64,000 nucleotides of DNA. Origin: an uncultured Microbulbifer sp. Lineage in GTDB: Bacteria > Pseudomonadota > Gammaproteobacteria > Pseudomonadales > Cellvibrionaceae. This document shows, piece by piece, positions 56,066 to 64,000 of this stretch; positions within the stretch are counted from its first letter, which is position 1; each line of letters begins with the position of its first letter. Below the pieces are notes generated by a model that was given only the letters and a program-made list of their open reading frames with translations, did not search any database and was not told the origin of the DNA. The stretch is taken from assembly GCF_947489355.1 (NCBI RefSeq), contig NZ_CANLDD010000015.1:24173-88172 (forward strand), given 5' to 3'. Made by a program: the position numbers and the translations under genes.

Positions 56066-56564
56066 TCATGCCGCTTGGGCAGACTCGGCTTGCTGATAAT
56101 ACAGCTTTTCGTATTCGGCTGGAGGCATATCGCCAATCGGCTCGAGAATGTGGCGATGGTTAAACCAGTCGACCCAGGTCAAGGTTGCGCGTTCAACCTC
56201 ATCCAGCTCTTTCCAGGGGCCTGTTCTGTGGATGACCTCCGCCTTGAATAAGCCGTTGATGGTTTCTGCCAGTGCGTTGTCGTAGGAGTCGCCAACGCTG
56301 CCGACTGACGCTTGGAAGCGGCTCGCGGACTTCGCGCTCCAGCTCTTTAAGGCGGGCTGCAGCACCACTAGTGGTGCCGGGCTTAGTGCCGTGATCGACT
56401 TCCATCTTGTTGACCCATGATCGTAGAGTCTCAGGCGTACAGCCGATCTTGGAGGCGATAGATGTAATCGCTTCCCAGCGTGATTTATGTTCGTTCTCGC
56501 CGGTTAACACCATGCGAACTGCACGTTCTCGTACCTCGGGGGAGTATCCAGATTGTTTGATCAT
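56066..56564 (-). pseudogene. IS3 transposase: OrfA head fused to OrfB tail
   Basis: From 56564 the OrfA frame reads [59 protein letters not shown], with its helix-turn-helix, up to RLKELEREVRE. At about 56340 the coding shifts frame into the OrfB C-terminus, ASVGSVGDSYDNALAETINGLFKAEVIHRTGPWKELDEVERATLTWVDWFNHRHILEPIGDMPPAEYEKLYYQ. SVGDSYDNA...E is the end of the DDE integrase core. The first two catalytic residues are lost with the deletion, so the transposase is dead. Confidence 0.85.
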
Positions 56565-56588
56565 TGGCTAATTCTCTCAAGAAAGTTA

Positions 56589-56614
56589 GCCTCCGAGAAA
56601 CCCAGGGCGATTCA
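56589..56614. repeat. IS3 remnant terminal inverted repeat, left
   Basis: On the minus strand it begins TGAATCGCCCTGGGTTT and continues CTCGGAGGC. It is the inverted partner of 56027-56052. Confidence 0.85.
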
Positions 56615-56812
56615 TGAGGTGATGCCCCGATTTTACTATACAGGATAATTGCTGCTTGCAAGTGACTTTGTTTTGTTTGATGCATTTTTGTCGGCTGTGC
56701 TCTCGATGTAGATATGCAGGCAGGTAGGCGATCTATATATCGTACTTCCCTGGGCATGGTCTGGAATTCGGGTTGCTGGGAATCGAGGGGTAGGCGCGCA
56801 AGTTACTGGCAC

Positions 56813-56821
56813 TGTTATAAT
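56813..56821 (+). promoter_or_regulatory. Extended -10 promoter for pheS
   Basis: TGTTATAAT combines a perfect TATAAT (56816-56821) with the TG of an extended -10. It lies 76 bp before the pheS ATG. No good -35 is seen, as is usual for extended -10 promoters. It would let pheST be transcribed without the upstream infC operon. Confidence 0.5.
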
Positions 56822-56882
56822 GCTCTTCCCGGCAGGTGTATGAATGATAGCTATTCTGCATCAAAAATTGTCAACTAATTGA

Positions 56883-57920
<1,038 letters not shown>

Positions 57921-57935
57921 CTGAATATATGAGAG

Positions 57936-57956
57936 CGAGTAGCGCGGGGCTACTCG
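57936..57956. repeat. Hairpin between pheS and pheT
   Basis: CGAGTAGC and GCTACTCG form a perfect 8-bp stem with a five-base loop. The following bases TATTGAT are not a strong U-run. It may be an mRNA processing or stability element rather than a terminator. Confidence 0.5.
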
Positions 57957-58061
57957 TATTGATATGCGGGTCCAAATTGTAAGTGCCTGCGCTGCAAGTT
58001 TTTGCGCCTTTGATTAGTTGCGCATAAAGCTGCGCTGATGGAATACAGAAAGAGATTGACT

Positions 58062-60437
58062 ATGAAATTCAGTAACTCCTGGCTGCGGGAATGGGTAAAT
58101 CCAGAGTTGACCACTCAGGATCTGGCCGATCAAATCACCATGGCTGGCTTGGAAGTGGAAGGTGTTGAGAAAGTTGCGGGCGATTTCTCTGGCGTGGTTG
58201 TTGGTGAGATTGTCACCTGCGAGCAGCACCCGGATGCAGACAAACTGAGGGTGTGTAAAGTGGCGGGGCATCCCGAAGGGGAGATGCAGGTGGTGTGCGG
58301 CGCTTCAAATGCTCGCATCGGCATCAAGGTACCCTTCGCTCTGGTGGGCGCCAAACTGCCGGGTGGTGTCAGGATCAAGAGGGCCAAACTGCGCGGCGTA
58401 GAGAGCTTCGGTATGCTTTGTGCGCAGGCAGAATTGGAGCTTGGAGAAGGCGGTGACGGTATTTGGGAGCTGCCGGAAATGGCACCCACCGGTACCGACC
58501 TGTACGAATACCTGGAATTGGATGATGAAACCATTGAGGTGGATCTTACCCCCAACCGTTCTGACTGTCTCAGCGTAGCCGGTATTGCTCGCGAAGTTGG
58601 GGTGCTGAACCGCTGTACAGTACAGGGGCCGGAAATTGGCCCGGTATCCCAGCAGAATGACCAAAGCCTGCCGGTATCCCTGCTGGCAGAGGCTGCCTGC
58701 CCGCGTTATGTAGGCAGGGTGATTCGCAATATTGATATCAAGGCCCAGACGCCTCTTTGGATGCAGGAACGCCTGCGCCGCGGCGGTTTACGCAGTATTG
58801 ATCCGGTGGTTGATGTCACTAACTATGTCTTACTGGAACTGGGCCAACCCATGCACGCTTTCGACCTAGAGAAGCTTTCCGGTGGTATCAAAGTGCGCAT
58901 GACAGAGCCTGGTGAGGAACTGACCTTGCTCGATAGCCAGAAGGTCAAACTGCAAGAGGGTACCCTTCTGATTGCAGATGAGGAAAAGCCCCTGGCAATA
59001 GCCGGTATTATGGGTGGCCTGGATACCTCGGTAACCGGAGACACTCAGCATCTTTTTCTTGAGAGTGCCTTCTTTAATCCGGTTGCTATTGCCGGGAAGG
59101 CGCGCTCATATGGGTTACATACGGATTCCTCCCACCGCTTCGAGCGCGGTGTCGATTATCGCTTACAGGAAAAGGCTGTCGAGCGGGCCACCCAGTTGTT
59201 GCTGGATATTGTTGGCGGTGAGCCTGGTCCGGTACATATACGCGAACTGAGTGAAACCATGCCCGCCGAGCGCCACATTACCCTGCGACGTGCAAGGGTT
59301 CAGCAGGGTCTTGGTGTTACCCTGACTGATAATGAAATCGTCGATATCCTCACCCGCCTGGGCCTGGAAAAAATCGACCAAAATGAAGAGGGGTGGACCT
59401 TTCTCGCCCCGAGCTTTCGATTTGACCTCGCGATTGAGGCGGACTTGCTCGAAGAGCTGGCCCGCGTGTATGGCTACAATCGAATTCCAGGTGAGAGCTT
59501 TGCTGCCCAGTTGGAAATTGCCCCGCGACCTGAGAGCGAGACTGCCCAGCGCGAATTCGAGCAGATCTTGCTGGCCCATGGCTACTTCGAGGCGATCACC
59601 TTCAGCTTTATCGATAGCGACAGTGCTGTATTGTTCGATCCGCAAGCAGAGCCGGTTGCGCTGCAAAATCCGATTAGTGCAGAGCTAGCGGTGATGCGCA
59701 CAAGCTTGTTACCGGGTCTGTGCAAGGTTTTGCAATACAATCTCAACCGCCAGCAGAATCGAGCGCGTCTGTTTGAGACAGGTTTACGTTTTGTACCCGG
59801 CCCCCAGCTGCGCCAGGAACAAATGCTTGCCGGTTTAGTTTATGGGAGCCGTTTCGCGGAAAACTGGACGGGAAATAAAGATGCTGTGGACTTCTATGAC
59901 ATCAAAGCCGATGTTGAGGCCCTGTTGGCCCATACTGGTGCCTCTGAGGAGTTCCACTTTGAGACCGCTAAGCACCCAGCACTGCACCCCGGACAGACCG
60001 CTAAGATTATGCGTGGTAATTGCGAAATGGGGATAATCGGTGCCCTACATCCTCAGGTACAAAAGAAACTTGCCCTCCGGAAGCCCGCCTTTGTGTTCGA
60101 GCTCAGTCTTGAAGCGATGGGAAAAGGGCGGGTGCCTGTTTTCAGCCCCTTGTCCAAGTTTCCGGAAGTGCGCCGTGATCTTGCCTTGCTGATCGATGCG
60201 GATGTACCTGCCAACAGCTTGGTGAAAGCCACTGTTGCCGCAGCTGGCGAAACCTTGATCGACCTCAAAATATTTGATGTCTATCAGGGTAAAGGCATTG
60301 ATTTAAATAGAAAAAGTGTCGCATTGGGCTTGACCTTTCAGCATTCCTCACGCACCCTTAATGACGAAGAAATCAATGCCGCTATAGAGGCGGTGGTCGG
60401 AAAACTGGAAGAAATGTATAACGCTAGTTTGCGCTAA
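58062..60437 (+). CDS. pheT: Phenylalanine--tRNA ligase beta subunit
   Basis: This 791-residue subunit starts MKFSNSWLREWVNPELTTQDLADQITMAGLEVEGVE. It has the N-terminal tRNA-binding domain (CEQHPDADKLRVCKV), B3/B4 editing domain (MQERLRRGGLRSIDPVVDVTNYVLLELGQPMHAFDLEKL), B5 and a C-terminal ferredoxin-like anticodon-binding domain (SPLSKFPEVRRDLALLIDADVPANSL). ATG 58062 gives the standard N-terminus; an upstream in-frame ATG at 58038 would add eight unusual residues. Confidence 0.97.
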   Translation: MKFSNSWLREWVNPELTTQDLADQITMAGLEVEGVEKVAGDFSGVVVGEIVTCEQHPDADKLRVCKVAGHPEGEMQVVCGASNARIGIKVPFALVGAKLPGGVRIKRAKLRGVESFGMLCAQAELELGEGGDGIWELPEMAPTGTDLYEYLELDDETIEVDLTPNRSDCLSVAGIAREVGVLNRCTVQGPEIGPVSQQNDQSLPVSLLAEAACPRYVGRVIRNIDIKAQTPLWMQERLRRGGLRSIDPVVDVTNYVLLELGQPMHAFDLEKLSGGIKVRMTEPGEELTLLDSQKVKLQEGTLLIADEEKPLAIAGIMGGLDTSVTGDTQHLFLESAFFNPVAIAGKARSYGLHTDSSHRFERGVDYRLQEKAVERATQLLLDIVGGEPGPVHIRELSETMPAERHITLRRARVQQGLGVTLTDNEIVDILTRLGLEKIDQNEEGWTFLAPSFRFDLAIEADLLEELARVYGYNRIPGESFAAQLEIAPRPESETAQREFEQILLAHGYFEAITFSFIDSDSAVLFDPQAEPVALQNPISAELAVMRTSLLPGLCKVLQYNLNRQQNRARLFETGLRFVPGPQLRQEQMLAGLVYGSRFAENWTGNKDAVDFYDIKADVEALLAHTGASEEFHFETAKHPALHPGQTAKIMRGNCEMGIIGALHPQVQKKLALRKPAFVFELSLEAMGKGRVPVFSPLSKFPEVRRDLALLIDADVPANSLVKATVAAAGETLIDLKIFDVYQGKGIDLNRKSVALGLTFQHSSRTLNDEEINAAIEAVVGKLEEMYNASLR

Positions 60438-60566
60438 TAGAGCATGATGCTCTTTGGTGAAGGCTGAATTGCACCCTGAGAGCGTCTGCTATCGGGTTGA
60501 GAGCTGCCGAGGTTTGGTCTGCTTACGATCTGAAGTCGACGCCTCTGAATCAATTGGTGGGATCCA

Positions 60567-60869
60567 ATGACAGAGGCACTGACCAAGGCCGGGCTTGCCG
60601 AGAGACTGTACGAAGAGCTGGGCTTTAACAAGCGCGAAGCGAAAGAGATTGTCGAATACTTCTTCGAGGAAATCCGCAATGCGCTGGAAAGTAACGAACA
60701 GGTAAAACTCTCGGGCTTTGGCAACTTTGATCTACGCGACAAAAGTCAGCGCCCCGGCCGCAATCCCAAAACCGGTGAGGAAATTCCCATCTCCGCCCGC
60801 AGGGTTGTTACCTTTAAACCGGGCCAAAAACTCAAGGCGCGAGTAGAGGAATATGCTGGAAGCGAGTAA
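60567..60869 (+). CDS. ihfA: Integration host factor alpha subunit
   Basis: This 100-residue DNA-bending protein reads [102 protein letters not shown] is the minor-groove arm. It pairs with IhfB. pheT-ihfA is a conserved order. It overlaps the MerR gene by 17 nt. Confidence 0.97.
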   Translation: MTEALTKAGLAERLYEELGFNKREAKEIVEYFFEEIRNALESNEQVKLSGFGNFDLRDKSQRPGRNPKTGEEIPISARRVVTFKPGQKLKARVEEYAGSE

Positions 60870-61206
60870 TAGCTCCGAATTGCCAGCTATTCCCGGTAAG
60901 CGCTACTTCACTATCGGCGAAGTCAGTGAACTCTGCGCTGTCAAACCCCATGTCCTGCGTTACTGGGAGCAGGAGTTCCCACACTTGAAGCCCGTCAAGC
61001 GTCGAGGTAACCGCCGTTATTATCAGCATCAGGACGTCATCATGATACGCCAGATTCGTGCGCTTTTGTATGAAGAGGGCTATACCATCGGTGGGGCCCG
61101 CCAGCAGATTGAGGTTGGCAGCGAGAAGGCAGAAGTCGCGCAGCTTCAGCAAGTGTTGACCGGGGTTATTGCAGAACTGAAAAGCGTTTTGACCCTTCTG
61201 AAATAA
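60853..61206 (+). CDS. MerR-family transcriptional regulator
   Basis: This 117-residue regulator has the winged-helix N-terminus [72 protein letters not shown] and a short coiled tail. It lacks metal-binding cysteines at its C-terminus. This small MerR gene regularly follows ihfA in gammaproteobacteria; its target is not known. Confidence 0.93.
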   Translation: MLEASNSSELPAIPGKRYFTIGEVSELCAVKPHVLRYWEQEFPHLKPVKRRGNRRYYQHQDVIMIRQIRALLYEEGYTIGGARQQIEVGSEKAEVAQLQQVLTGVIAELKSVLTLLK

Positions 61207-61328
61207 TTGATAGCAATACTCTAATCCAGACTTGCAATCCCCTACCACTCCTGTATGATTTGCGCCTTAATAATTCACTATCTCTTTAAAAATCAATTAG
61301 TTAGAGAGATGGATCATTGAAAAGTTTC

Positions 61329-61405
61329 GGAGCGTAGCGCAGCCTGGTAGCGCACCACACTGGGGGTGTGGTGGTCGTCGGTTCAAATCCGGCCGCTCCG
61401 ACCAA
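61329..61405 (+). tRNA. tRNA-Pro, anticodon GGG
   Basis: The acceptor stem CGGAGCG pairs with CGCTCCG, followed by ACCA. The anticodon stem CCACA/TGTGG closes the loop CTGGGGG with anticodon GGG at 61363-61365. The T loop GGTTCAAATCC is present. It follows the ihfA-merR genes as in many relatives, and its 3' end is the likely attachment site of the element to the right. Confidence 0.97.
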
Positions 61406-61443
61406 TAACTTATTGTTTTATAAAAGTATTCTAAAAACCCTCA

Positions 61444-61464
61444 TGCGTTGAATTCAACAACGCA
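61444..61464. repeat. Inverted repeat near the integrase 3' end
   Basis: TGCGTTG and CAACGCA are perfect arms around a seven-base centre AATTCAA. It lies 39 bp after the tRNA and just before the arm-type repeats. It could be an integrase or IHF-associated site, or a transcript hairpin. Confidence 0.5.
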
Positions 61465-61495
61465 CAAAAACTGCACAAAAACCCTGCACAAAAAC
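61462..61495. repeat. Three direct repeats GCACAAAAAC, likely integrase arm-type sites
   Basis: GCACAAAAAC occurs at 61462-61471, 61473-61482 and 61486-61495, spaced 11 and 13 bp, close to one helical turn. They sit between the tRNA attachment site and the integrase stop codon, where lambda-type integrases bind arm sites. Binding is inferred. Confidence 0.6.
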
Positions 61496-61496
61496 T

Positions 61497-62699
61497 CTAA
61501 AACTCCCCACCTAACACATCATCGCTCAATCGGATATCCATCTGTGTGAAGGGCAGCGCTTCCTCGTCCTGGTAGTCCAGCGTAGTGCCTTTACTCTCAT
61601 GTGCCATGAGATCCTGAATCTCCTCGACCTTGTATCCTGCAACCCGATACAGGGTGGAAGCCAGGCCGCGGACTTCATGGAATGAGGGCGGGGCACCCTC
61701 ATTCAGCCGAGTAAACAGCCCGGTTGCATCGCGAGCTTCGGCAAACAAGTTGCTTAGGCGCCCAGGCATTATCTGGGCCATATGCACCTTCCCCTGGTTC
61801 CAGACTCTCCGCTTTGGCCAATGGCTAACTACAAAGGGGCAGCAACGGTTTTTCAGGCTCAGTTCCCGTGCCCGGTTGATAACCTTGGCCAACTGAGGGT
61901 ACAGGGTAAGATTCCAAGCATGGCGCGCTGCTCTGGCAGATCCTTTCTGTGCGGCAGACTTACCAATGACCAGCTGTAGGGTGCGGCCCTTGAGATTTTT
62001 GTCCCAACGCAGATTGCATATATCCTCCCTACGCCAGGCGGTCAACAAAGACAATGCCATGGCAACCTGAAGCCCCTCCAGCTCCATTTCCCCGGCTTGG
62101 CGGTAAATGGCCCAGTATTCTTTCTGTGTCAGGGTGTTGCGTGCTTTGTAGGGTTTCTGCTTGGGCAGCAGGCGAGGGCGATCATCGGCAGTGGTAAACG
62201 GGTTGTATTTCAGTTTTGGTAAGAGATTCTGTGACATCAACCAGTTAAACAGCTTTCTAAACTCTGCATGGCGAAGTTTCTGTTGGTTGAAAGTCAGCTC
62301 ATCCCACCAGTTTGATATGTTCACCCAGGCAATCTGGCCAAGGTTGAATTTGTTAAACTGCTCAGCAAACTGGTTAAGGGCATATACCTGGTTTTTCCAG
62401 CTTTTCTTATCTCTAAGTAAAGGGTTCAAACGCTGCTGATAAGCGATATAGAGTGGGATATGGTAGGCAAGCTGCTGACGGCTGGGGCTATGTGTGGTGG
62501 GAGGTACAATGATGTCCCTGATTGTATTGGCATCAGAGGCTATTTTGTTGGCCTCCACCACAGAAGACGCTTTAAAAATTTTGTTGGAACCATCGGCGCG
62601 TAAATAACGGTAATAGCCCGGACGCTTGCGGGGGTCCGGGTAAAGATTATCTACCAATTCTACCCCATCTACTATGCGGGGTTTTTTGGGCCTGGCCAT
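61497..62699 (-). CDS. Tyrosine recombinase (phage-type integrase)
   Basis: This 400-residue integrase has a basic N-terminal arm-binding region, a SAM-like core-binding domain (about 100-190) and the catalytic domain. The first Arg is in LTAWRREDICNLRW, HxxR in FHEVRGLASTLYRVAG, a His in LMAHESKGTTLDYQDE, and the Tyr nucleophile in the same segment. It should integrate the element at tRNA-Pro. The upstream Xis-like gene ends 4 nt before its ATG, so they are one operon. Confidence 0.93.
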   Translation of the reverse strand: MARPKKPRIVDGVELVDNLYPDPRKRPGYYRYLRADGSNKIFKASSVVEANKIASDANTIRDIIVPPTTHSPSRQQLAYHIPLYIAYQQRLNPLLRDKKSWKNQVYALNQFAEQFNKFNLGQIAWVNISNWWDELTFNQQKLRHAEFRKLFNWLMSQNLLPKLKYNPFTTADDRPRLLPKQKPYKARNTLTQKEYWAIYRQAGEMELEGLQVAMALSLLTAWRREDICNLRWDKNLKGRTLQLVIGKSAAQKGSARAARHAWNLTLYPQLAKVINRARELSLKNRCCPFVVSHWPKRRVWNQGKVHMAQIMPGRLSNLFAEARDATGLFTRLNEGAPPSFHEVRGLASTLYRVAGYKVEEIQDLMAHESKGTTLDYQDEEALPFTQMDIRLSDDVLGGEF

Positions 62700-62703
62700 G
62701 CTC

Positions 62704-62925
62704 TTATCTCAATAAGTCCATTGCGGTGACTTGTTCAGCTTCACTAAGCGGGGATAAGAAATCATTCGCGGCGAAATGGTTGGCGTCAACGTATGGCTTG
62801 CCGTCTATTACTTTACCGCGAATCGCACCCTGCTCAATCCACTCGCACCACTGTTTTCGGCTCGGTGCAGACCCCCTGGCAAAAAATTCCTTGTTAGCGC
62901 GGGTGTGGGTAGTCAGTTCTGTCAT
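62704..62925 (-). CDS. Excisionase-like small DNA-binding protein
   Basis: This 73-residue protein includes RKQWCEWIEQGAIRGKVIDGKPYVDANHFAANDFL, the winged-helix pattern of lambda-type excisionases (W...G.I.G..IDG..YVD). It lies immediately upstream of the integrase and overlaps the preceding gene by four bases (ATGA). It probably sets the direction of recombination. Identification is by pattern and position. Confidence 0.7.
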   Translation of the reverse strand: MTELTTHTRANKEFFARGSAPSRKQWCEWIEQGAIRGKVIDGKPYVDANHFAANDFLSPLSEAEQVTAMDLLR

Positions 62926-63389
62926 GTGGGCTCTCCTATCCTTTGGTCTTCAGCCAAACAAAATCCATGGCCGTCCCGGGTGAGTTTTCCTGCCTGCTCC
63001 AGGGCATCGAAAATGGGTTTAACGAATCTGTTGCCGCCGCGCACGGCGTTGTTGATGCGCCTCAACACGGGACGGGCGCCGAATTCACCGGCGCAAATAC
63101 GGTCAGCCAGATCAATCTGTTCCTGGCTTAGGTCGGCGTTTACATGCCGTTTACCGACCGTTGACAGCCGTTTAGCTGGCGTTGAAGGCCGTTTACAGCC
63201 CGTTGACAACTGTTTAGAAGGCGTTGAGGAATCTTGCTCTTCCGTTAACAACCGTTTACCTACTGTTAACAGCTGTTTAGCGTCAGATGGCAACCGTTTC
63301 GGCTCCGTTGGCGACCGTTTACCGACCGTTAACAAATGTGTTAACAGCTGTTTACAAGTTGTTAACGGCCGTTTACAAGCCGTTGACAA
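62922..63389 (-). CDS. Heptad-repeat protein with C-terminal DNA-binding-like domain, upstream of xis
   Basis: The product has two parts. Residues about 1-85 are a seven-residue repeat (STPSKQL STGCKRP STPAKRL STVGKRH), encoded by the 21-bp tandem array. The C-terminal 70 residues (DLSQEQIDLADRICAGEFGARPVLRRINNAVRGGNRFVKPIFDALEQAGKLTRDGHGFCLAED) look like a small winged-helix domain. The stop overlaps the xis ATG, so it belongs to the integrase operon. No ATG or GTG is available; only TTG codons can start it, so the N-terminus is uncertain. I do not recognise a family. Confidence 0.5.
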   Translation of the reverse strand: MSTACKRPLTTCKQLLTHLLTVGKRSPTEPKRLPSDAKQLLTVGKRLLTEEQDSSTPSKQLSTGCKRPSTPAKRLSTVGKRHVNADLSQEQIDLADRICAGEFGARPVLRRINNAVRGGNRFVKPIFDALEQAGKLTRDGHGFCLAEDQRIGEPT

Positions 63390-63431
63390 CGGTTGAGCAT
63401 CCGTTGACAGCCGTTTACAAACCGTTGAATG
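63137..63431. repeat. 21-bp tandem repeat array coding heptads on both strands
   Basis: Units resemble CGTTGACAGCCGTTTACAAAC. They start at 63159, 63180, 63201, 63222, 63243, 63264, 63285, 63306, 63327 (12 bp only), 63339, 63360, 63381, 63402 and 63423 (partial), with a diverged unit before 63159. The single irregular unit lacks nine bases, which keeps every reading frame. Because 21 bp is seven codons, both strands read as seven-residue repeats. It lacks the unique spacers of a CRISPR array. Confidence 0.9.
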
Positions 63432-63622
63432 TGATAGCTAGGCGCCAGGACAAGGAGAAAGCCGCGCTGGAGAAGAAGGTTTTTTGGTTGCGGTATTATT
63501 ACAGATGGGAAATGCAGGATGTGGCCAGGAAGGTCAAAAAGTCAAAGCCCTGGGTTGAAAAAATGTGTCAAATTGTTGAAGCAACGGTGGAAGCTTTCTT
63601 TTTGTCGCAGAATGCCGCATAA
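63287..63622 (+). CDS. Heptad-repeat protein with C-terminal helix-turn-helix-like domain, divergent
   Basis: The 111-residue product starts at an ATG three codons after an in-frame stop. Residues 1-50 are heptads (PLTAVYK PLTTVEH PLTAVYK PLNV) from the 21-bp array. Residues about 53-111 (RRQDKEKAALEKKVFWLRYYYRWEMQDVARKVKKSKPWVEKMCQIVEATVEAFFL) look like a helix-turn-helix with a helical lead-in. Its first 100 nt overlap the start of the minus-strand heptad gene head to head. No good ribosome site is seen. It may be a regulator of the element; function is unknown. Confidence 0.5.
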   Translation: MATVSAPLATVYRPLTNVLTAVYKLLTAVYKPLTTVEHPLTAVYKPLNVIARRQDKEKAALEKKVFWLRYYYRWEMQDVARKVKKSKPWVEKMCQIVEATVEAFFLSQNAA

Positions 63623-63648
63623 CTGTATTTAAAAACAGCCTGTATGTA

Positions 63649-63686
63649 TTGACACCATACGTCCATATGGACTAACTTTGTATAAG
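63649..63686 (+). promoter_or_regulatory. Possible promoter with a 12-bp palindromic operator
   Basis: TTGACA (63649-63654) is a consensus -35. A perfect palindrome GTCCATATGGAC (63661-63672) lies just downstream, and candidate -10 hexamers are TAACTT (63673) and TATAAG (63681). No coding sequence follows; a terminator begins 42 bp later. It may drive a short RNA. Confidence 0.4.
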
Positions 63687-63727
63687 CTGTCGCGAAGTAT
63701 GCGCAGCGGGACCATACCCCCCTTTGA

Positions 63728-63761
63728 AAGCCCCGTCTGGTTAATCCGGCGGGGCTTTTTT
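63728..63761 (+). terminator. Rho-independent terminator
   Basis: AAGCCCCG (63728-63735) pairs with CGGGGCTT (63750-63757), followed by TTTT. The inner bases add partial pairing around TTAAT. Confidence 0.8.
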
Positions 63762-63832
63762 ATGGCTGTAATTCGGCTGTTCGGCCGTTCTATGGATGAA
63801 ATACTCGGATGCTTTGCAATACCAGACGCCAG

Positions 63833-64000
63833 TTACTTCCCATCGCTGCCCGGTTGTTGTAGCAACTTAACGTGCCTGGGCATTAAATACCAGATAACTC
63901 CAGCAATTAAATACTGCACGAATATATTTCCGACCCAGTTTACCTCCTCGACTCTATTAGCTGCCATCATTAAAAACATGATGCTGCCACATATCAAGTT
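63833..64000 (-). CDS. Partial membrane protein, C-terminal 55 residues
   Basis: A minus-strand frame enters from the right edge and ends with TAA at 63833. It reads two hydrophobic stretches, NLICGSIMFLMMAANRVEE and NIFVQYLIAGVIWYLMPR, then a polar tail KLLQQPGSDGK. The frame is open for its whole visible length. I do not recognise a family; it may be element cargo or a neighbouring chromosomal gene. Confidence 0.5.
   Translation of the reverse strand, partial: NLICGSIMFLMMAANRVEEVNWVGNIFVQYLIAGVIWYLMPRHVKLLQQPGSDGK

Larger units (their letters stand above)
56027..56614 (-). mobile_element. IS3-family insertion sequence remnant, 588 bp, internally deleted
   Basis: The ends are imperfect 26-bp terminal inverted repeats at 56027-56052 and 56589-56614, which both contain TGAATCRCCCTGGGTTT and CGGAGGC in matching positions. 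Between them lie the head of IS3 OrfA and the tail of OrfB. A full IS3 element is about 1.2-1.4 kb, so more than half has been lost internally while both ends remain. No target duplication is visible at the flanks. It interrupts or abuts the 5' part of the sulfatase remnant. Confidence 0.85.
61406..64000. mobile_element. Left part of an integrative element inserted at tRNA-Pro
   Basis: The tRNA 3' end is followed at once by arm-type repeats, then a tyrosine integrase facing the tRNA, an Xis-like gene, and two overlapping repeat-containing genes. The far attachment site is not within the window, so the element continues past 64000 or its edge lies near there unrecognised. Cargo cannot be judged from this part. 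Confidence 0.65.

Noticed and set aside
56485..56757. 90-residue minus-strand frame across the left IS end
   Set aside because: It joins flanking DNA to the IS interior in a different frame from OrfA and has no homologous pattern; it does not supply the missing sulfatase N-terminus.
62776..63396. 206-residue plus-strand frame through the integrase-side genes
   Set aside because: Its first half is the complement of xis and of the conserved end of the minus-strand heptad gene; only the repeat part looks regular, because the 21-bp repeat makes several frames open.
63137..63431. CRISPR array
   Set aside because: Repeats are directly tandem with no spacers, units are variable, and no cas genes are present.

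Overview
This window is chromosomal DNA of a moderately GC-rich marine-type gammaproteobacterium. The evidence is the CmoA/CmoB pair, RsmJ, SlyX, YciH, PhhA with a TyrR-like regulator, a PreP-like M16C protease, and the pheS-pheT-ihfA-merR-tRNA-Pro block. A TonB-dependent receptor, secreted hydrolases and a decayed arylsulfatase suggest a polymer-degrading lineage of the Microbulbifer/Cellvibrionales kind. That placement is inference only; no rRNA is present.

Layout. (1) 1-5470: an acyclic-terpene-type (Atu-like) carboxylation operon on the minus strand (SDR, carboxyltransferase, acyl-CoA dehydrogenase, enoyl-CoA hydratase, start of a biotin carboxylase), divergent from a TetR repressor with a palindromic operator between them. 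(2) 5731-19431: mostly housekeeping and envelope genes: a membrane protein that looks like a dead M48 protease, YciH, a Kv-type channel with a zinc-ribbon tail, a thioesterase, a serine hydrolase with SlyX, an OmpA lipoprotein, a netrin/TIMP-like secreted protein, RsmJ, serine deaminase, CmoA/CmoB. (3) 19969-30960: a polyhydroxybutyrate/acetate block: secreted PHB depolymerase, 3-hydroxybutyrate dehydrogenase with response regulator CrbR, an MFS transporter with an HSL-type esterase, the transporter-kinase CrbS, and a TonB-dependent receptor. Four promoters in this block share a TCnnACCnnnGTC element exactly 26 nt upstream of a TA(N)3T -10 hexamer, so they look like a local regulon of the adjacent CrbS/CrbR system. 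(4) 31238-54598: DUF454, PreP, DUF599, a J-domain protein, MsrA, mercaptopyruvate sulfurtransferase, an S33 hydrolase, a UPF0126/TRIC channel, glutaryl-CoA dehydrogenase, a complete RND efflux operon, a CPA2 antiporter, an AsnC regulator, divergent phhA/phhR, a Mpo1-like protein, a glutarate-type CoA-transferase and a VOC protein.

(5) 54905-56614: a scar made of a multiply disrupted arylsulfatase and a 588-bp internally deleted IS3-family element with clear terminal inverted repeats. It sits directly upstream of pheST, where infC-rpmI-rplT is usually found. (6) 56898-61405: pheS, pheT, ihfA, a MerR regulator and tRNA-Pro(GGG). (7) 61406-64000: the left end of an integrative element inserted at the tRNA-Pro: arm-type direct repeats, tyrosine integrase, Xis-like protein, and two head-to-head genes whose 5' parts share a 21-bp tandem repeat that reads as a seven-residue repeat on both strands. 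Beyond these lie a promoter/palindrome/terminator unit that may be a small RNA and a partial membrane protein.

Most unusual observations: the four-promoter CrbR-type element (19969, 21443, 25261 on minus, 28656), the two-strand 21-bp heptad-coding array (63137-63431), and the M48-like protein that keeps ExxAD but has lost HExxH (5731-8265).
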